Positions 9,339 to 18,111 of a stretch of 64,000 nucleotides of DNA are shown here, one piece after another. The stretch comes from Fibrobacter sp. UWP2 (GTDB lineage Bacteria; Fibrobacterota; Fibrobacteria; Fibrobacterales; Fibrobacteraceae), in assembly GCF_900141705.1 (NCBI RefSeq), contig NZ_FQYM01000012.1, positions 1 through 64,000 on the forward strand, read 5' to 3'. Position 1 is the stretch's first letter; every line of letters begins with the position of its first letter. A program made the translations under genes and the position numbers. The notes below the pieces were generated by a model. That model did not search any database. It worked only from the letters and a program-made list of their open reading frames with translations, and was not told the DNA's origin.

Positions 9339-11207
9339 ATGAATAAAATAGCAAAGGCCACCATCGCGGTCTCTTTACTCGGCGTAACCGCGTTCGCCGA
9401 ACCCACCATCTACGAAGCCGAAAAAATGGAAGGCCTGCCCTCGACAGCGACTGTCGTCGACAGCACCGGCTATTCCGGCGGCAAGTACGTGAACCCGGGA
9501 TCGACTCCGCTCACGTTCAGCATCGACATCAAAGAGACGGCCCTCTACGACATCGCGGTCGCCGTGCGCATCAAGCAGTATGACTGGACCACTTCCAAGA
9601 TTCTCGTGAACAACGTGGAGGTCGGCTCCGCCCTCACCAACCCGCGCAACTGCGACTCCAACTACGTGGTCGCGACCATCGCCAAAATGAAGGCGGGCAA
9701 GAACACCGTGACGGTCGGGAACGGCGCCATCGGCGTCGACTACCTCTCCATCGAAAAGCACCCCGATTTAGAGTTCAAAATCAGCGCCACCCCCGTGACG
9801 CCGGGAGCAACGCCCGAGGCTCAAAAAGTCTACTCCTTCCTGGTCCAGAACTTTGGCAAAAAGACCTTGAGCGGCATGATGATCAGCGACCAGAACTTCA
9901 ACTACGATTACGCCAACATGAAGCTGATCCCGCCGGGAGGCTGCACGCCGCAAGACTCCTGCAAGTACAGCGACGAAGAAGTCTCCTGGAAAGGACAAAC
10001 CGACATCAAGACCTTCTACGAGTATAGCGGCCACTACCCCGCCATTGGCGGCTTCGACATGCTCTTTGCGGCAGGCGGCCACAGCGACGAAGGCTGGTTC
10101 AAGGGCTATTCCGAGAACAACCTGCTCATGGCCAAGGAACTCTGGGACATGCACGGCATCCCCACTTTCACCTGGCACTGGAAAGTGGGCGAAGACACCG
10201 TATTCTACACGCAGAACAACGGCTTCCGCAATGCGGGCTGCACCGAGGGCGTGCGCGGCACTGCCGAGAACAACACCTGCTTTGACTACCGCAAGGCATT
10301 CAAGGATTCCACCTGCAAAGACGTGGACACGGGTTCCAAGGTATACAAGGATATTGTTGGCGACATCGACAAGGTATCCGCCCTCTTCCAGGTACTACAA
10401 GACCAAAACGTGCCGGTGCTGTGGCGTCCGCTCCACGAGGCGAGTGGCGGCTGGTTCTGGTGGGGAGTCGCGAGTGCCGAGTGTTACGTACAACTTTACA
10501 GAATTGTGTACGACCGCATGGTCAAAACCAACGGGCTCAAGAACCTCATTTGGGTTTGGAACATCAACACCGACCCCGCATTCGGTTACGATTACAACGC
10601 CCTGAACGCCGCCTGGTACCCGGGTGACGACTACGTGGACGTGGTGGGTGTCGATATTTACGACCCGCTCTTGGACCACAATTCCGCCGCCAACTACTTC
10701 AACAAGATTGCAAGCGACGTGGGAACAAGCAAGCTCATCGCCCTCACCGAGAACGGCGCCATTCCCGACATCGACAGCATCGCCGAAGACAAGAGCTATT
10801 GGAGCTACTGGATGACCTGGAGCCAGACCTGGAATGGACAATTCCTCGACAAGACTCCCAAGGACATGTGGAAACGCAACATGGAAGACGAGCGCATCGT
10901 AGCCATTGAGGACTTGCCGGACTGGGGCTCGATCACCACGGCATACAAGAACCGCGCCAGGGCGGTGCGCGACGCCGGTCCGTTCACGCTCTCGGCAAAT
11001 GGGACGACCCTCTCCGTCACGGTCCCCACTGGCAACGTGAACATCGCTGTTTACGACATGCTGGGCCACTTTGTGGTGCAGCTGAACCGGGGGATTCTCC
11101 CCAAGGGAACCTACAGCTACAGCCTGGAAAGCCTTGCCAAGGGAAGTTACGTAATCCGCGCCAAGGCGGGCGCAGAGTCTCGTATAGAAATGCTCCGCGT
11201 CAAATAG
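9339..11207 (+). CDS. Secreted GH26 beta-mannanase with N-terminal CBM35-like domain (second copy)
   Basis: A 622-residue paralogue of the preceding mannanase. It has a signal peptide (1-20), a CBM35-like domain starting PTIYEAEKMEGL (about 21-140), and a GH26 domain with acid/base Glu367 in WRPLHEASGG and nucleophile Glu471 in LTENGAIPD. A short C-terminal sorting-type domain (about 545-622, SYSLESLAKGSYVIRAK) follows directly. It lacks the extra beta domain of the first enzyme and carries a Cys-containing insertion (near residues 200-215, CTPQDSCKY) that the first lacks, so substrate preference may differ. A strong AGGGAGA ribosome site precedes ATG 9339. Confidence 0.92.
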   Translation: MNKIAKATIAVSLLGVTAFAEPTIYEAEKMEGLPSTATVVDSTGYSGGKYVNPGSTPLTFSIDIKETALYDIAVAVRIKQYDWTTSKILVNNVEVGSALTNPRNCDSNYVVATIAKMKAGKNTVTVGNGAIGVDYLSIEKHPDLEFKISATPVTPGATPEAQKVYSFLVQNFGKKTLSGMMISDQNFNYDYANMKLIPPGGCTPQDSCKYSDEEVSWKGQTDIKTFYEYSGHYPAIGGFDMLFAAGGHSDEGWFKGYSENNLLMAKELWDMHGIPTFTWHWKVGEDTVFYTQNNGFRNAGCTEGVRGTAENNTCFDYRKAFKDSTCKDVDTGSKVYKDIVGDIDKVSALFQVLQDQNVPVLWRPLHEASGGWFWWGVASAECYVQLYRIVYDRMVKTNGLKNLIWVWNINTDPAFGYDYNALNAAWYPGDDYVDVVGVDIYDPLLDHNSAANYFNKIASDVGTSKLIALTENGAIPDIDSIAEDKSYWSYWMTWSQTWNGQFLDKTPKDMWKRNMEDERIVAIEDLPDWGSITTAYKNRARAVRDAGPFTLSANGTTLSVTVPTGNVNIAVYDMLGHFVVQLNRGILPKGTYSYSLESLAKGSYVIRAKAGAESRIEMLRVK

Positions 11208-11247
11208 CGGGGCACCCCTTTTTCGCTAATTTCTATATTGCTCTTAT

Positions 11248-13674
11248 ATGAGCGAAAAACACCCTCTTTACTTTACCATCCACGGTCACTTCTACCAGCC
11301 ACCGCGTGAAAATCCCTGGACTGGCGTCATCGAGAACCAGCCCAGCGCACGCCCCTTCCACGACTGGAACGACCGTATCGCCAGCGAGTGCTACAGCCCC
11401 AATTCCGCCAGCCGAATCCTTTCGCCGCACGGTAAAATTGTCGACATCGTCAACAACTACGACTACATGAGTTTCAACATGGGCCCGACGCTCATGGGTT
11501 GGATCCGTACCAACACGCCCGACACCTACAAGCGCATTCAAGAGGCCGACAAACGCAGCGCCGAACGCCTGAACGGGCACGGCAACGCCATCGCTCAAGT
11601 TTACAACCACATCATCATGCCCCTCGCCAGCACGCAAGACAAACGCACACAAATCCGCTGGGGCATCGAAGATTTCAAGTTCCACTTTGGCCGCATGCCC
11701 GAGGCCATGTGGCTCGCCGAGACGGCCATCAACTTCGAGACGGTCGTGGAACTCATCAAGGCGGGTATTAAATTCACCATCCTCTCCCCCACGCAGGCAG
11801 ACAGTTTCCGCAAGTTTGGCGACGAAGAATGGACCGGGTGCAGCAACACCGACATCGACACCACTCGCCCCTACCGCATTTACCCGCGCGACAAGGAAGG
11901 TAACCTTGTTTGTGACGGCTACCTGGACGTGTTTTTTTACAACCCGTGGCTCTCTTCGGCGGTCGGTTTCGAGCATCTGCTCCGTGACGCCGGCGTTTTT
12001 GGGCGCCGCATCACCGACGCCTGGGACGCAAACCGCGAAGAAGCTCAACTCGTGAGCATCGGGACTGACGGCGAGTCGTACGGACACCACGAACCATTTG
12101 GCGACATGTGCGCCGCCTGGCTCTACAACCGTTACGCCCCCGAGAACAACATGGTCCCCGTCAACTATGGTTGGTTCCTCGAAAAATTCCCGCCGCAACA
12201 CGAAGTGCTCCTCAAGAATTTCCACGGCGAAGGCTGCGCCTGGAGCTGCGCCCACGGTGTAGGACGCTGGTACAGGGACTGCGGTTGCTCAACAGGCGGT
12301 GGTCCGGACTGGAACCAAAAATGGCGCGGACCTCTGCGCGACGCCTTCAACCACCTCAAAAAACTCGCCGACGACGTTTATGTCCGCGAGTTCGAAAGAA
12401 TCTCGGCAATGAACCCGTGGGACGCCCGCAACGCTTACGTCGAGACCTTGGTCGCCCCCGAGGACCAATCCCGTGTGGACCAGTTCCTCCAAAAGATCCT
12501 TCTCCATCCCGAGAACACCGACGACCGCGCCAAGGCAATCCGCCTGCTCGACATCCAAAAGTTCTGCCTTTTCAGTTTCACCAGCTGCGGTTGGTTCTTC
12601 AACGACATCGAGGGTCTGGAGCCCGTGCAGAACATGCGTTACGCCCTGCGTGCCATGGAACTCCTGGAACCGTTCCTGCCGCTTGGCCACAACATCAAGA
12701 GCGAAATCCTGAGCATCCTCGCCCGCGCCACCAGCAATGAACACAAGTGGAACGGCGCCGAGGTATTCACCCGCTACGCCGAAGACGACGTGCCTGTGAT
12801 CATCAAAGAGATGGCGGAACGCGCCGCCATATTCCACCTGGAATTGGAAGACGGCTACCTCGACAAGGATTCCCGCATTACCGCGACCAAGATTTCGAGC
12901 CGTCGCCGTCAAACCCTGGTGCGCACCTCCTACGAGGACTCCCTCATTGGCGAAAAGCGCGTCACCACGAACCTGGTGATTACCGATGCCCTCGGCCGCA
13001 TCAACATTGTCGCCGCCATGGGAGAAATCGAGCAGAACGGCCTCAAGTTCGTCGAGAACCCGAACATGGGCACCGAAGAACTCAAACGCCTGTTCCCCAC
13101 CGCCTACGTGGTCCGCATGCGCGACCTCATGAGCGATTCGCTCAAGCGCATCAACACGCTCTCCACGCAAAAGCACCTGACCAATCTCACGGAATCGTTC
13201 TCGAATTTCGCCTTGAATCACGGCATTTCCATCGACAGTCTGGCCGACCCCGACCACACGCTGCCCGATACCATGCGCAAGATCCTCTCGCTCGAACTGA
13301 ACGCCCGCATCCACTATGCCGCGCTCAAGCTGCTCGAGGAGCCCAGCGACGCCCTCGTCAAAGAGATCAAGGACCTTGTCGACGAAGCCAACGCTCTCGA
13401 CACCAAGCCGAGCTTTGGCGGCACGGGCCGCATGTTCTTCCGCAAGCTCTCGACACTCATCGAGACCGTCGCCAAGAACCTCGACGAATCTACCGTCAAA
13501 TACATTACCGACCTCATCACCGTCGCCGATTGGCTGCAACTGTACATCGACAAGACGACCCTCGAAAACAAGGTGTTCGGCTTCTACAGGGAATTCAAGA
13601 AGTCCCCGACAGGCAAGTTTGCCGCCCTGAAGCCGATGTTCAGCTGGCTCAACTTTGAGGTCGAGAATGTATAA
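11248..13674 (+). CDS. GH57-type glycosidase with DUF3536 domain
   Basis: An 808-residue cytoplasmic protein (no signal peptide). The N-terminal third is a GH57-type barrel starting YFTIHGHFYQPPRENPW, with the family HGHFYQPP signature and a TDGESYGHHEPFGD block. The C-terminal two thirds fit DUF3536. GH57 enzymes act on alpha-glucans such as glycogen, so a role in storage-glucan metabolism is inferred. TATATT lies only about a dozen bases before the ATG, so the mRNA may be nearly leaderless. The stop overlaps the hpt start by 8 bases, which indicates translational coupling. Confidence 0.85.
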   Translation: MSEKHPLYFTIHGHFYQPPRENPWTGVIENQPSARPFHDWNDRIASECYSPNSASRILSPHGKIVDIVNNYDYMSFNMGPTLMGWIRTNTPDTYKRIQEADKRSAERLNGHGNAIAQVYNHIIMPLASTQDKRTQIRWGIEDFKFHFGRMPEAMWLAETAINFETVVELIKAGIKFTILSPTQADSFRKFGDEEWTGCSNTDIDTTRPYRIYPRDKEGNLVCDGYLDVFFYNPWLSSAVGFEHLLRDAGVFGRRITDAWDANREEAQLVSIGTDGESYGHHEPFGDMCAAWLYNRYAPENNMVPVNYGWFLEKFPPQHEVLLKNFHGEGCAWSCAHGVGRWYRDCGCSTGGGPDWNQKWRGPLRDAFNHLKKLADDVYVREFERISAMNPWDARNAYVETLVAPEDQSRVDQFLQKILLHPENTDDRAKAIRLLDIQKFCLFSFTSCGWFFNDIEGLEPVQNMRYALRAMELLEPFLPLGHNIKSEILSILARATSNEHKWNGAEVFTRYAEDDVPVIIKEMAERAAIFHLELEDGYLDKDSRITATKISSRRRQTLVRTSYEDSLIGEKRVTTNLVITDALGRINIVAAMGEIEQNGLKFVENPNMGTEELKRLFPTAYVVRMRDLMSDSLKRINTLSTQKHLTNLTESFSNFALNHGISIDSLADPDHTLPDTMRKILSLELNARIHYAALKLLEEPSDALVKEIKDLVDEANALDTKPSFGGTGRMFFRKLSTLIETVAKNLDESTVKYITDLITVADWLQLYIDKTTLENKVFGFYREFKKSPTGKFAALKPMFSWLNFEVENV

Positions 13675-14188
13675 GTTGTCCGAGGTCCCGCTCCTTTCTG
13701 CCAAGCAAATCGACGAACGCCTCGAGACTCTCGCGGCCGAAATCAAACCGTATGATTTTGACTGCGTCGTTTCGGTCCTTACCGGTGCTTTCACCTTTAC
13801 CGCGGACCTTTGCCGTCGCATTGCCACGCCCAAGATGCGCGTAGCCTTCATCAGGGCAGCAAGCTATGGAGCCTCCACAGAATCCAGCGGCACATTGAAA
13901 GTCTCCGGGCTCGACAAGATTGACATCAGGGGCAAAAAAGTGCTCCTTATCGACGACATCCTCGACTCGGGCCGCACCATGTTCGAACTCACAAAAAAAT
14001 TGGCCGATTTGGGCGCCAAGGAGTTCAAAACGTGCGTTCTTTTGAACAAAGAGTCCCGTCACGAAGTCGACATGCACGCCAATTTTGTAGGTTTTAACAT
14101 AGAGAACCAATTCGTGGTCGGCTATGGCCTGGACTATGCCGACGACTACCGAACCCTGCCCGATATCTGGACACTGGTGGAGGCATAA
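13667..14188 (+). CDS. hpt: Hypoxanthine phosphoribosyltransferase
   Basis: A 173-residue purine-salvage enzyme that joins hypoxanthine or guanine to PRPP. The PRPP-binding signature VLLIDDILDSGRTM and the flexible-loop region (RAASYGAST) are in the usual places, and the length matches the family. The start at ATG 13667 overlaps the end of the GH57 gene (ATGTATAA), so the two are coupled. The downstream membrane-protein gene begins at the TAATG junction. Confidence 0.92.
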   Translation: MYKLSEVPLLSAKQIDERLETLAAEIKPYDFDCVVSVLTGAFTFTADLCRRIATPKMRVAFIRAASYGASTESSGTLKVSGLDKIDIRGKKVLLIDDILDSGRTMFELTKKLADLGAKEFKTCVLLNKESRHEVDMHANFVGFNIENQFVVGYGLDYADDYRTLPDIWTLVEA

Positions 14189-14679
14189 TGGCAAACAACG
14201 ATTTTGATGACGTAAGGCTCCATGCAACCCAAACGTTCGCCGCCGTCGAACGCCAATACAACAAGATTGGCCGCGGCAAGCGCTTACTCATCAAGGGTGG
14301 AGTCTGCCTTCTGTTCTTTATTGGCGGTTTTATCACCTGCAGCGTAATGAACGACGTCCCTACCGAGGGCGTCATCGAAAAAATCGCAGCACAGCCCGAC
14401 CTCAAGAACAAGTGCAAGGGCCGTTACGACCGCCCTATGGAATACGCCATCATGCACGAGTGCATTTTTGCCAAGGGAACCCCGAGCAACGAAAAAAAAC
14501 TGGTGCAGCGAATCAACTACTGCACCTGCGCCCTGCAAAGCGTGCAGGCTAAAAAGCCCTACCAAAAAATGTTCGAGAACAACCTGGTCGACTTCACGTT
14601 CAAGATCCGTGAAGAGGACCTTTGCCAAGACGACAAGGTCATCCCCACGCTCGACCCCGAAGACGGGCAAAAGAAATAA
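14188..14679 (+). CDS. Single-pass membrane protein, unknown function
   Basis: A 163-residue protein with one transmembrane helix at about residues 33-53 (LLIKGGVCLLFFIGGFITC). The soluble C-terminal part has several Cys (NKCKG, HECIF, YCTCAL, DLC), which suggests disulfides or metal binding outside the cytoplasm. It is translationally coupled to hpt (TAATG). I do not recognise a family. Confidence 0.65.
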   Translation: MANNDFDDVRLHATQTFAAVERQYNKIGRGKRLLIKGGVCLLFFIGGFITCSVMNDVPTEGVIEKIAAQPDLKNKCKGRYDRPMEYAIMHECIFAKGTPSNEKKLVQRINYCTCALQSVQAKKPYQKMFENNLVDFTFKIREEDLCQDDKVIPTLDPEDGQKK

Positions 14680-14706
14680 CCATTTGCCCCACCCAACGGA
14701 CACGGC

Positions 14707-17010
14707 CTACTTCGCCATGTACTTGCGGAGCACCTTGCCGCCAATCTTTGTGTATTCCACGACAATGACTCGCGAGGCGGGCATGTTTATAGGCTTTGCC
14801 GTGCCCGCATAAAGCGCGCGTCCCTGCATATCGAATATACGGAAGAATCCCGCCTCCACCTCGGTCGAGCGGTTCATTGTCAGTATAGCCTGCGGATCCC
14901 CGGTGCCGCTGCTGCTTTCTTCGCTGCTACTCGACATCGCAACGCTGCTACTGCTCGAAAGGACCTCGGAAGCGCGCACGCCGAACGTCACGAAGCCGCT
15001 CATCCATGTGAGTTCCGAGTTGTCGGTCACGACCGCCACGGCGGAGTATGTCCCGGCGGGCAAATCCGGCACATTCACCGTATACGGGGCTGCCGTCGAG
15101 GAACCCACCAAGGTATTGCCCACATAAAAATCGACCTTCTTAACACTGCCATCGGCATCGCTTGCGTTTGCAGTCAGCGTCACTATCTCGCCCGCTTCAA
15201 AAGTCTTGCCCGCGGCAGGGGTCGTCATGGCGACCGTCGCCGCCTTGTTGCTCTGTCCGAAAGCCTGGTTGTATTCGGGCATCTTGCCGTAACGGCCACC
15301 CACGCCCACGAGGCTCGGGATTTCCTTCGGGAGGTTCGCCACCGTGCGCTTCTCGAAACTGTAACTCGGGTTGAACGTCGCCGCATTCGGAACGCCCTGC
15401 GTCACCGTACCGTTGTAGCGATGCTGCTGCTTGGTGCCGCTCCCGAACGTGACTCCGCTAAAGTACACATAGCCGTTGTCGCCCCATTCGGCCAAATAGC
15501 CCTGGCCGTTGTCAATGTAGCTGTTCTCGTAGCGCACGTAGGCCTTCGCATTTGCGCTGTGGCCGTTTGCACCCGCAATAAAGAAGCGGTTGTAATCCAC
15601 GTACTGGTTGTACAGATGAACCTGCGAGCCGTTGCTTTCGCCGGTCACCTTCGGCACACGGCCGTAGGTATTGTGCCAGTAGTTGTTCGCATAAGTCAGG
15701 TGGGCATCTTCGACAAGCGCCATGTAGGGGTCGGTTCCCCAGCAGTTGTATTCGTTCGCACCGTCGAAATCCAGGTAGCTAATGGTCGCGTCGTCCACGA
15801 ATTCCATGTCCATGCCGTCACTGATCCACTTGTAACTGATGTGGTCAGCCCAGAAACCCTTCACATGGTTCGATGCGGAGCCCACTGTCTCGAGGCCATC
15901 GCCACCTTCGATCAAGTGCGGGTTTACGTCGTAAATGGCGAGGTTGCGATAGATGTGGTTTCCGGACCCTTCATAACTACGCACCACGATAGAAGCACCG
16001 CGCAGATTCGCACCACGGCCCATACCCACGAGGCTCTTGTTGGGTTTGGTGGTAATCCAGTTGCTCCACGCCTGCAGATTGTCCGATTCCTTCACGATTT
16101 CGAGTCCGGATTCCCCGAGACTTGCGCAACTATTCTGCTCGAATGCGATGCGGTAGAACTTGTTCGTCTTGCCCGTCACACGGTTCGTCTCGCTGCAGGT
16201 CGTGCGGCACCAGGTTCGTCCTTGCTTGTTCGCCTCGGTCACGGCGTTGCGCATCTGCCTGAAGTCGTAAGTACCTTCGGGCACAAGGATTGTCACCGCA
16301 TCGTTACTCTGCAGGTACTTGCGGATGCTCGCCGAATCGCTCGCGATGACGATGTTTCCTGCATCGCCGCCAGTCGTAGAAGCGCCAAAGCCCTCGGCCT
16401 TCACATAAAAGGTGAAAAGCAGTACAGCGACCGGATCCTCTTCGCTCGCGGTCCAAATCCACTTGGACTCCGTCCCGCTTGCAAAGCCGTTCAGGCTGCC
16501 ACCACTCGGCATGGCCGTATTTGCATAGTTCAGCGTCGTCGCGCCTCCCCATTGGCTCAAATCGCGGCCTTTGTTTTTCCACGAGGCGTTCGAAACCACC
16601 GGTTTCGACTTCCAGCCGGAACCGCTGTAATACGACTTGTCCAAGTCATCGATTTGCACCAAGACACCGGGAGCGCCGTTTCCATTCACTCCAACAACAG
16701 AAACAGCGTTCTCTCCCGGGAGAAAGGTGAACGGGACAAAGCGCACCCGGCCCGCCTGGTTGTCCTCCGCCAACAGCTCGCCATTCACGTAAAGGCGATA
16801 GCCGCCATCGGCCACAATCCAAACGCCGGGGCCTTTTCCCGCATTATAGGTGGCGGCAATGAGCTGCGAACCAACCTTATCCCCGCCACCATAGCTTGCA
16901 TCCGTAGGGAGCGAAACCACTTCCGATGGCGACACAGCCGCATTGCCTATACCGAACGCGCACACCAAAGACGCGCCGGCCACCCATTTACCCATATCAC
17001 TTAACTTCAT
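14707..17010 (-). CDS. Secreted PL1-family pectate lyase, multidomain
   Basis: A 767-residue protein with a signal peptide (1-24), an N-terminal beta-rich domain (about 25-225, CBM-like), a right-handed beta-helix typical of PL1/Amb_all lyases (about 230-600), a Big/Ig-like domain (about 610-695, AAGKTFEAGEIVTLTANASD), a Ser-rich linker and a short C-terminal region. PL1 hallmarks are the GFWADHIS block, the NNYWHN...GRVPKV block with the candidate catalytic Arg, and VHLYNQYVDY. It is predicted to cleave pectate by beta-elimination outside the cell. It is convergent with the hpt cluster and divergent from the TIGR02147 gene. Confidence 0.88.
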   Translation of the reverse strand: MKLSDMGKWVAGASLVCAFGIGNAAVSPSEVVSLPTDASYGGGDKVGSQLIAATYNAGKGPGVWIVADGGYRLYVNGELLAEDNQAGRVRFVPFTFLPGENAVSVVGVNGNGAPGVLVQIDDLDKSYYSGSGWKSKPVVSNASWKNKGRDLSQWGGATTLNYANTAMPSGGSLNGFASGTESKWIWTASEEDPVAVLLFTFYVKAEGFGASTTGGDAGNIVIASDSASIRKYLQSNDAVTILVPEGTYDFRQMRNAVTEANKQGRTWCRTTCSETNRVTGKTNKFYRIAFEQNSCASLGESGLEIVKESDNLQAWSNWITTKPNKSLVGMGRGANLRGASIVVRSYEGSGNHIYRNLAIYDVNPHLIEGGDGLETVGSASNHVKGFWADHISYKWISDGMDMEFVDDATISYLDFDGANEYNCWGTDPYMALVEDAHLTYANNYWHNTYGRVPKVTGESNGSQVHLYNQYVDYNRFFIAGANGHSANAKAYVRYENSYIDNGQGYLAEWGDNGYVYFSGVTFGSGTKQQHRYNGTVTQGVPNAATFNPSYSFEKRTVANLPKEIPSLVGVGGRYGKMPEYNQAFGQSNKAATVAMTTPAAGKTFEAGEIVTLTANASDADGSVKKVDFYVGNTLVGSSTAAPYTVNVPDLPAGTYSAVAVVTDNSELTWMSGFVTFGVRASEVLSSSSSVAMSSSSEESSSGTGDPQAILTMNRSTEVEAGFFRIFDMQGRALYAGTAKPINMPASRVIVVEYTKIGGKVLRKYMAK

Positions 17011-17197
17011 AAATCCACCTTTTTACAGACAACGGGGCAAAATTGCCATTATTCGTCTGATTTGCTAAAAATCTAGCCTCAAAGAGCCCTTTTCGCCACT
17101 ATTTTCTTGTTCAACCCTATTTTACCGTTGTTCATGGACAACACAAAACACAGGGCACTGCACCGCTTTTATTTTGGCTTTACCTAAATTTAAAGGT

Positions 17198-18049
17198 ATG
17201 AGCGAGAAACCGACGCAAAAAAAAGTCTTTGAGTACCTGGACTACCGGGAATTTCTCAAGGACTACTATGCCCAAAAAAAGGCCGCCAATCCGGCTTTTT
17301 CGTTGCGCGTATTCTCCGACAAAATCGGTTTCAAGGCCAAGGACTTCATTAGTCGCGTGATGAACGGCGAAAAGAACCTTTCGGACCAAAGCATTCCCAA
17401 GGTGGCAAGCGGGCTCAAGCTGAGCAAGCACGAAACGGAATTCTTTATGGCGCTGGTCAGGTTCAACCAGGCCGAGACCATGGAAGACCGCAACGCCGCC
17501 TTTGAAGAAATGCAGGCAGTCCTCAAGGTCGTCCGCTTCGCCGAGAAGCAGCACTTGCTGGGGCATTGTCAGTACATGGTCTATTCGCACTGGCGCCACC
17601 TCACCATCAGGAGCCTCATCGGCATGTACGGCTTTGACGGCGACTACGACGCCCTCGCCAAGCAGGTGCACCCGAAGGTCACCACCGAAGAGGCCAAGCA
17701 ATCCGTGCGACTGCTTGAGGAATGCCAGCTGATCAAAAAGGACGCCAGCGGCAAGTACATGCTCACCGAGAGCGCCATCACCACCGGCGACCGCACCTCA
17801 AAACTCGCCCTGCGCGGCTTCCACCAGCATTGCCTAAAGCTCGCCGCCGACGCCATCGACCGCGACCCTCCTGGCAAGCGCCACATTTCGGGGCTCACCC
17901 TCGGCATTAGCCAAGAAGGCTACGAGCGCATCGTGGAACGCATCAACGCTTTCCGCAAAGAAATCGCCCTCATCGCCGAAGAGGACGAGGGCGCCGACAA
18001 GGTGTTCCAAATGCAATTCGCCCTGTTCCAAGTGGGCGGTAAAAAGTAA
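17198..18049 (+). CDS. TIGR02147-family (DUF4423) regulator-like protein
   Basis: A 283-residue protein of the TIGR02147 family, a group very abundant in Fibrobacter. It shows the family opening VFEYLDYREFLKDYYAQKK and an HTH-like region (FSDKIGFKAKDFISRVMNG), followed by a winged-helix/DUF4423-type C-terminal half. It is probably a transcription regulator, but targets of the family are poorly known. The start at 17198 is favoured by AAAGG just upstream. It is divergent from the pectate lyase, which makes that gene a possible target (inference). Confidence 0.85.
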   Translation: MSEKPTQKKVFEYLDYREFLKDYYAQKKAANPAFSLRVFSDKIGFKAKDFISRVMNGEKNLSDQSIPKVASGLKLSKHETEFFMALVRFNQAETMEDRNAAFEEMQAVLKVVRFAEKQHLLGHCQYMVYSHWRHLTIRSLIGMYGFDGDYDALAKQVHPKVTTEEAKQSVRLLEECQLIKKDASGKYMLTESAITTGDRTSKLALRGFHQHCLKLAADAIDRDPPGKRHISGLTLGISQEGYERIVERINAFRKEIALIAEEDEGADKVFQMQFALFQVGGKK

Positions 18050-18065
18050 TTCCCTAAAAACCAAA

Positions 18066-18098
18066 AAGCAAAAGGCCTCCACACGGAGGCCTTTTAGC
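18066..18098. terminator. Bidirectional Rho-independent terminator
   Basis: A perfect 11-bp stem (18070-18080 with 18085-18095) with loop ACAC and A/T runs on both sides, between the convergent genes ending at 18049 and 18112. Confidence 0.9.
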
Positions 18099-18111
18099 AC
18101 TTCTAAAAAAA

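Noticed and set aside
11233-12255. Long minus-strand open frame under the GH57 gene, and similar long frames opposite other genes
   Set aside because: The GC-rich codons of the real gene keep the opposite strand open. The translated product has no family features, while the plus-strand protein matches GH57/DUF3536 throughout.
12289-13851. A 520-codon minus-strand frame across the GH57-hpt junction
   Set aside because: It runs across two well-supported plus-strand genes and their coupled junction; no motifs and no ribosome site.
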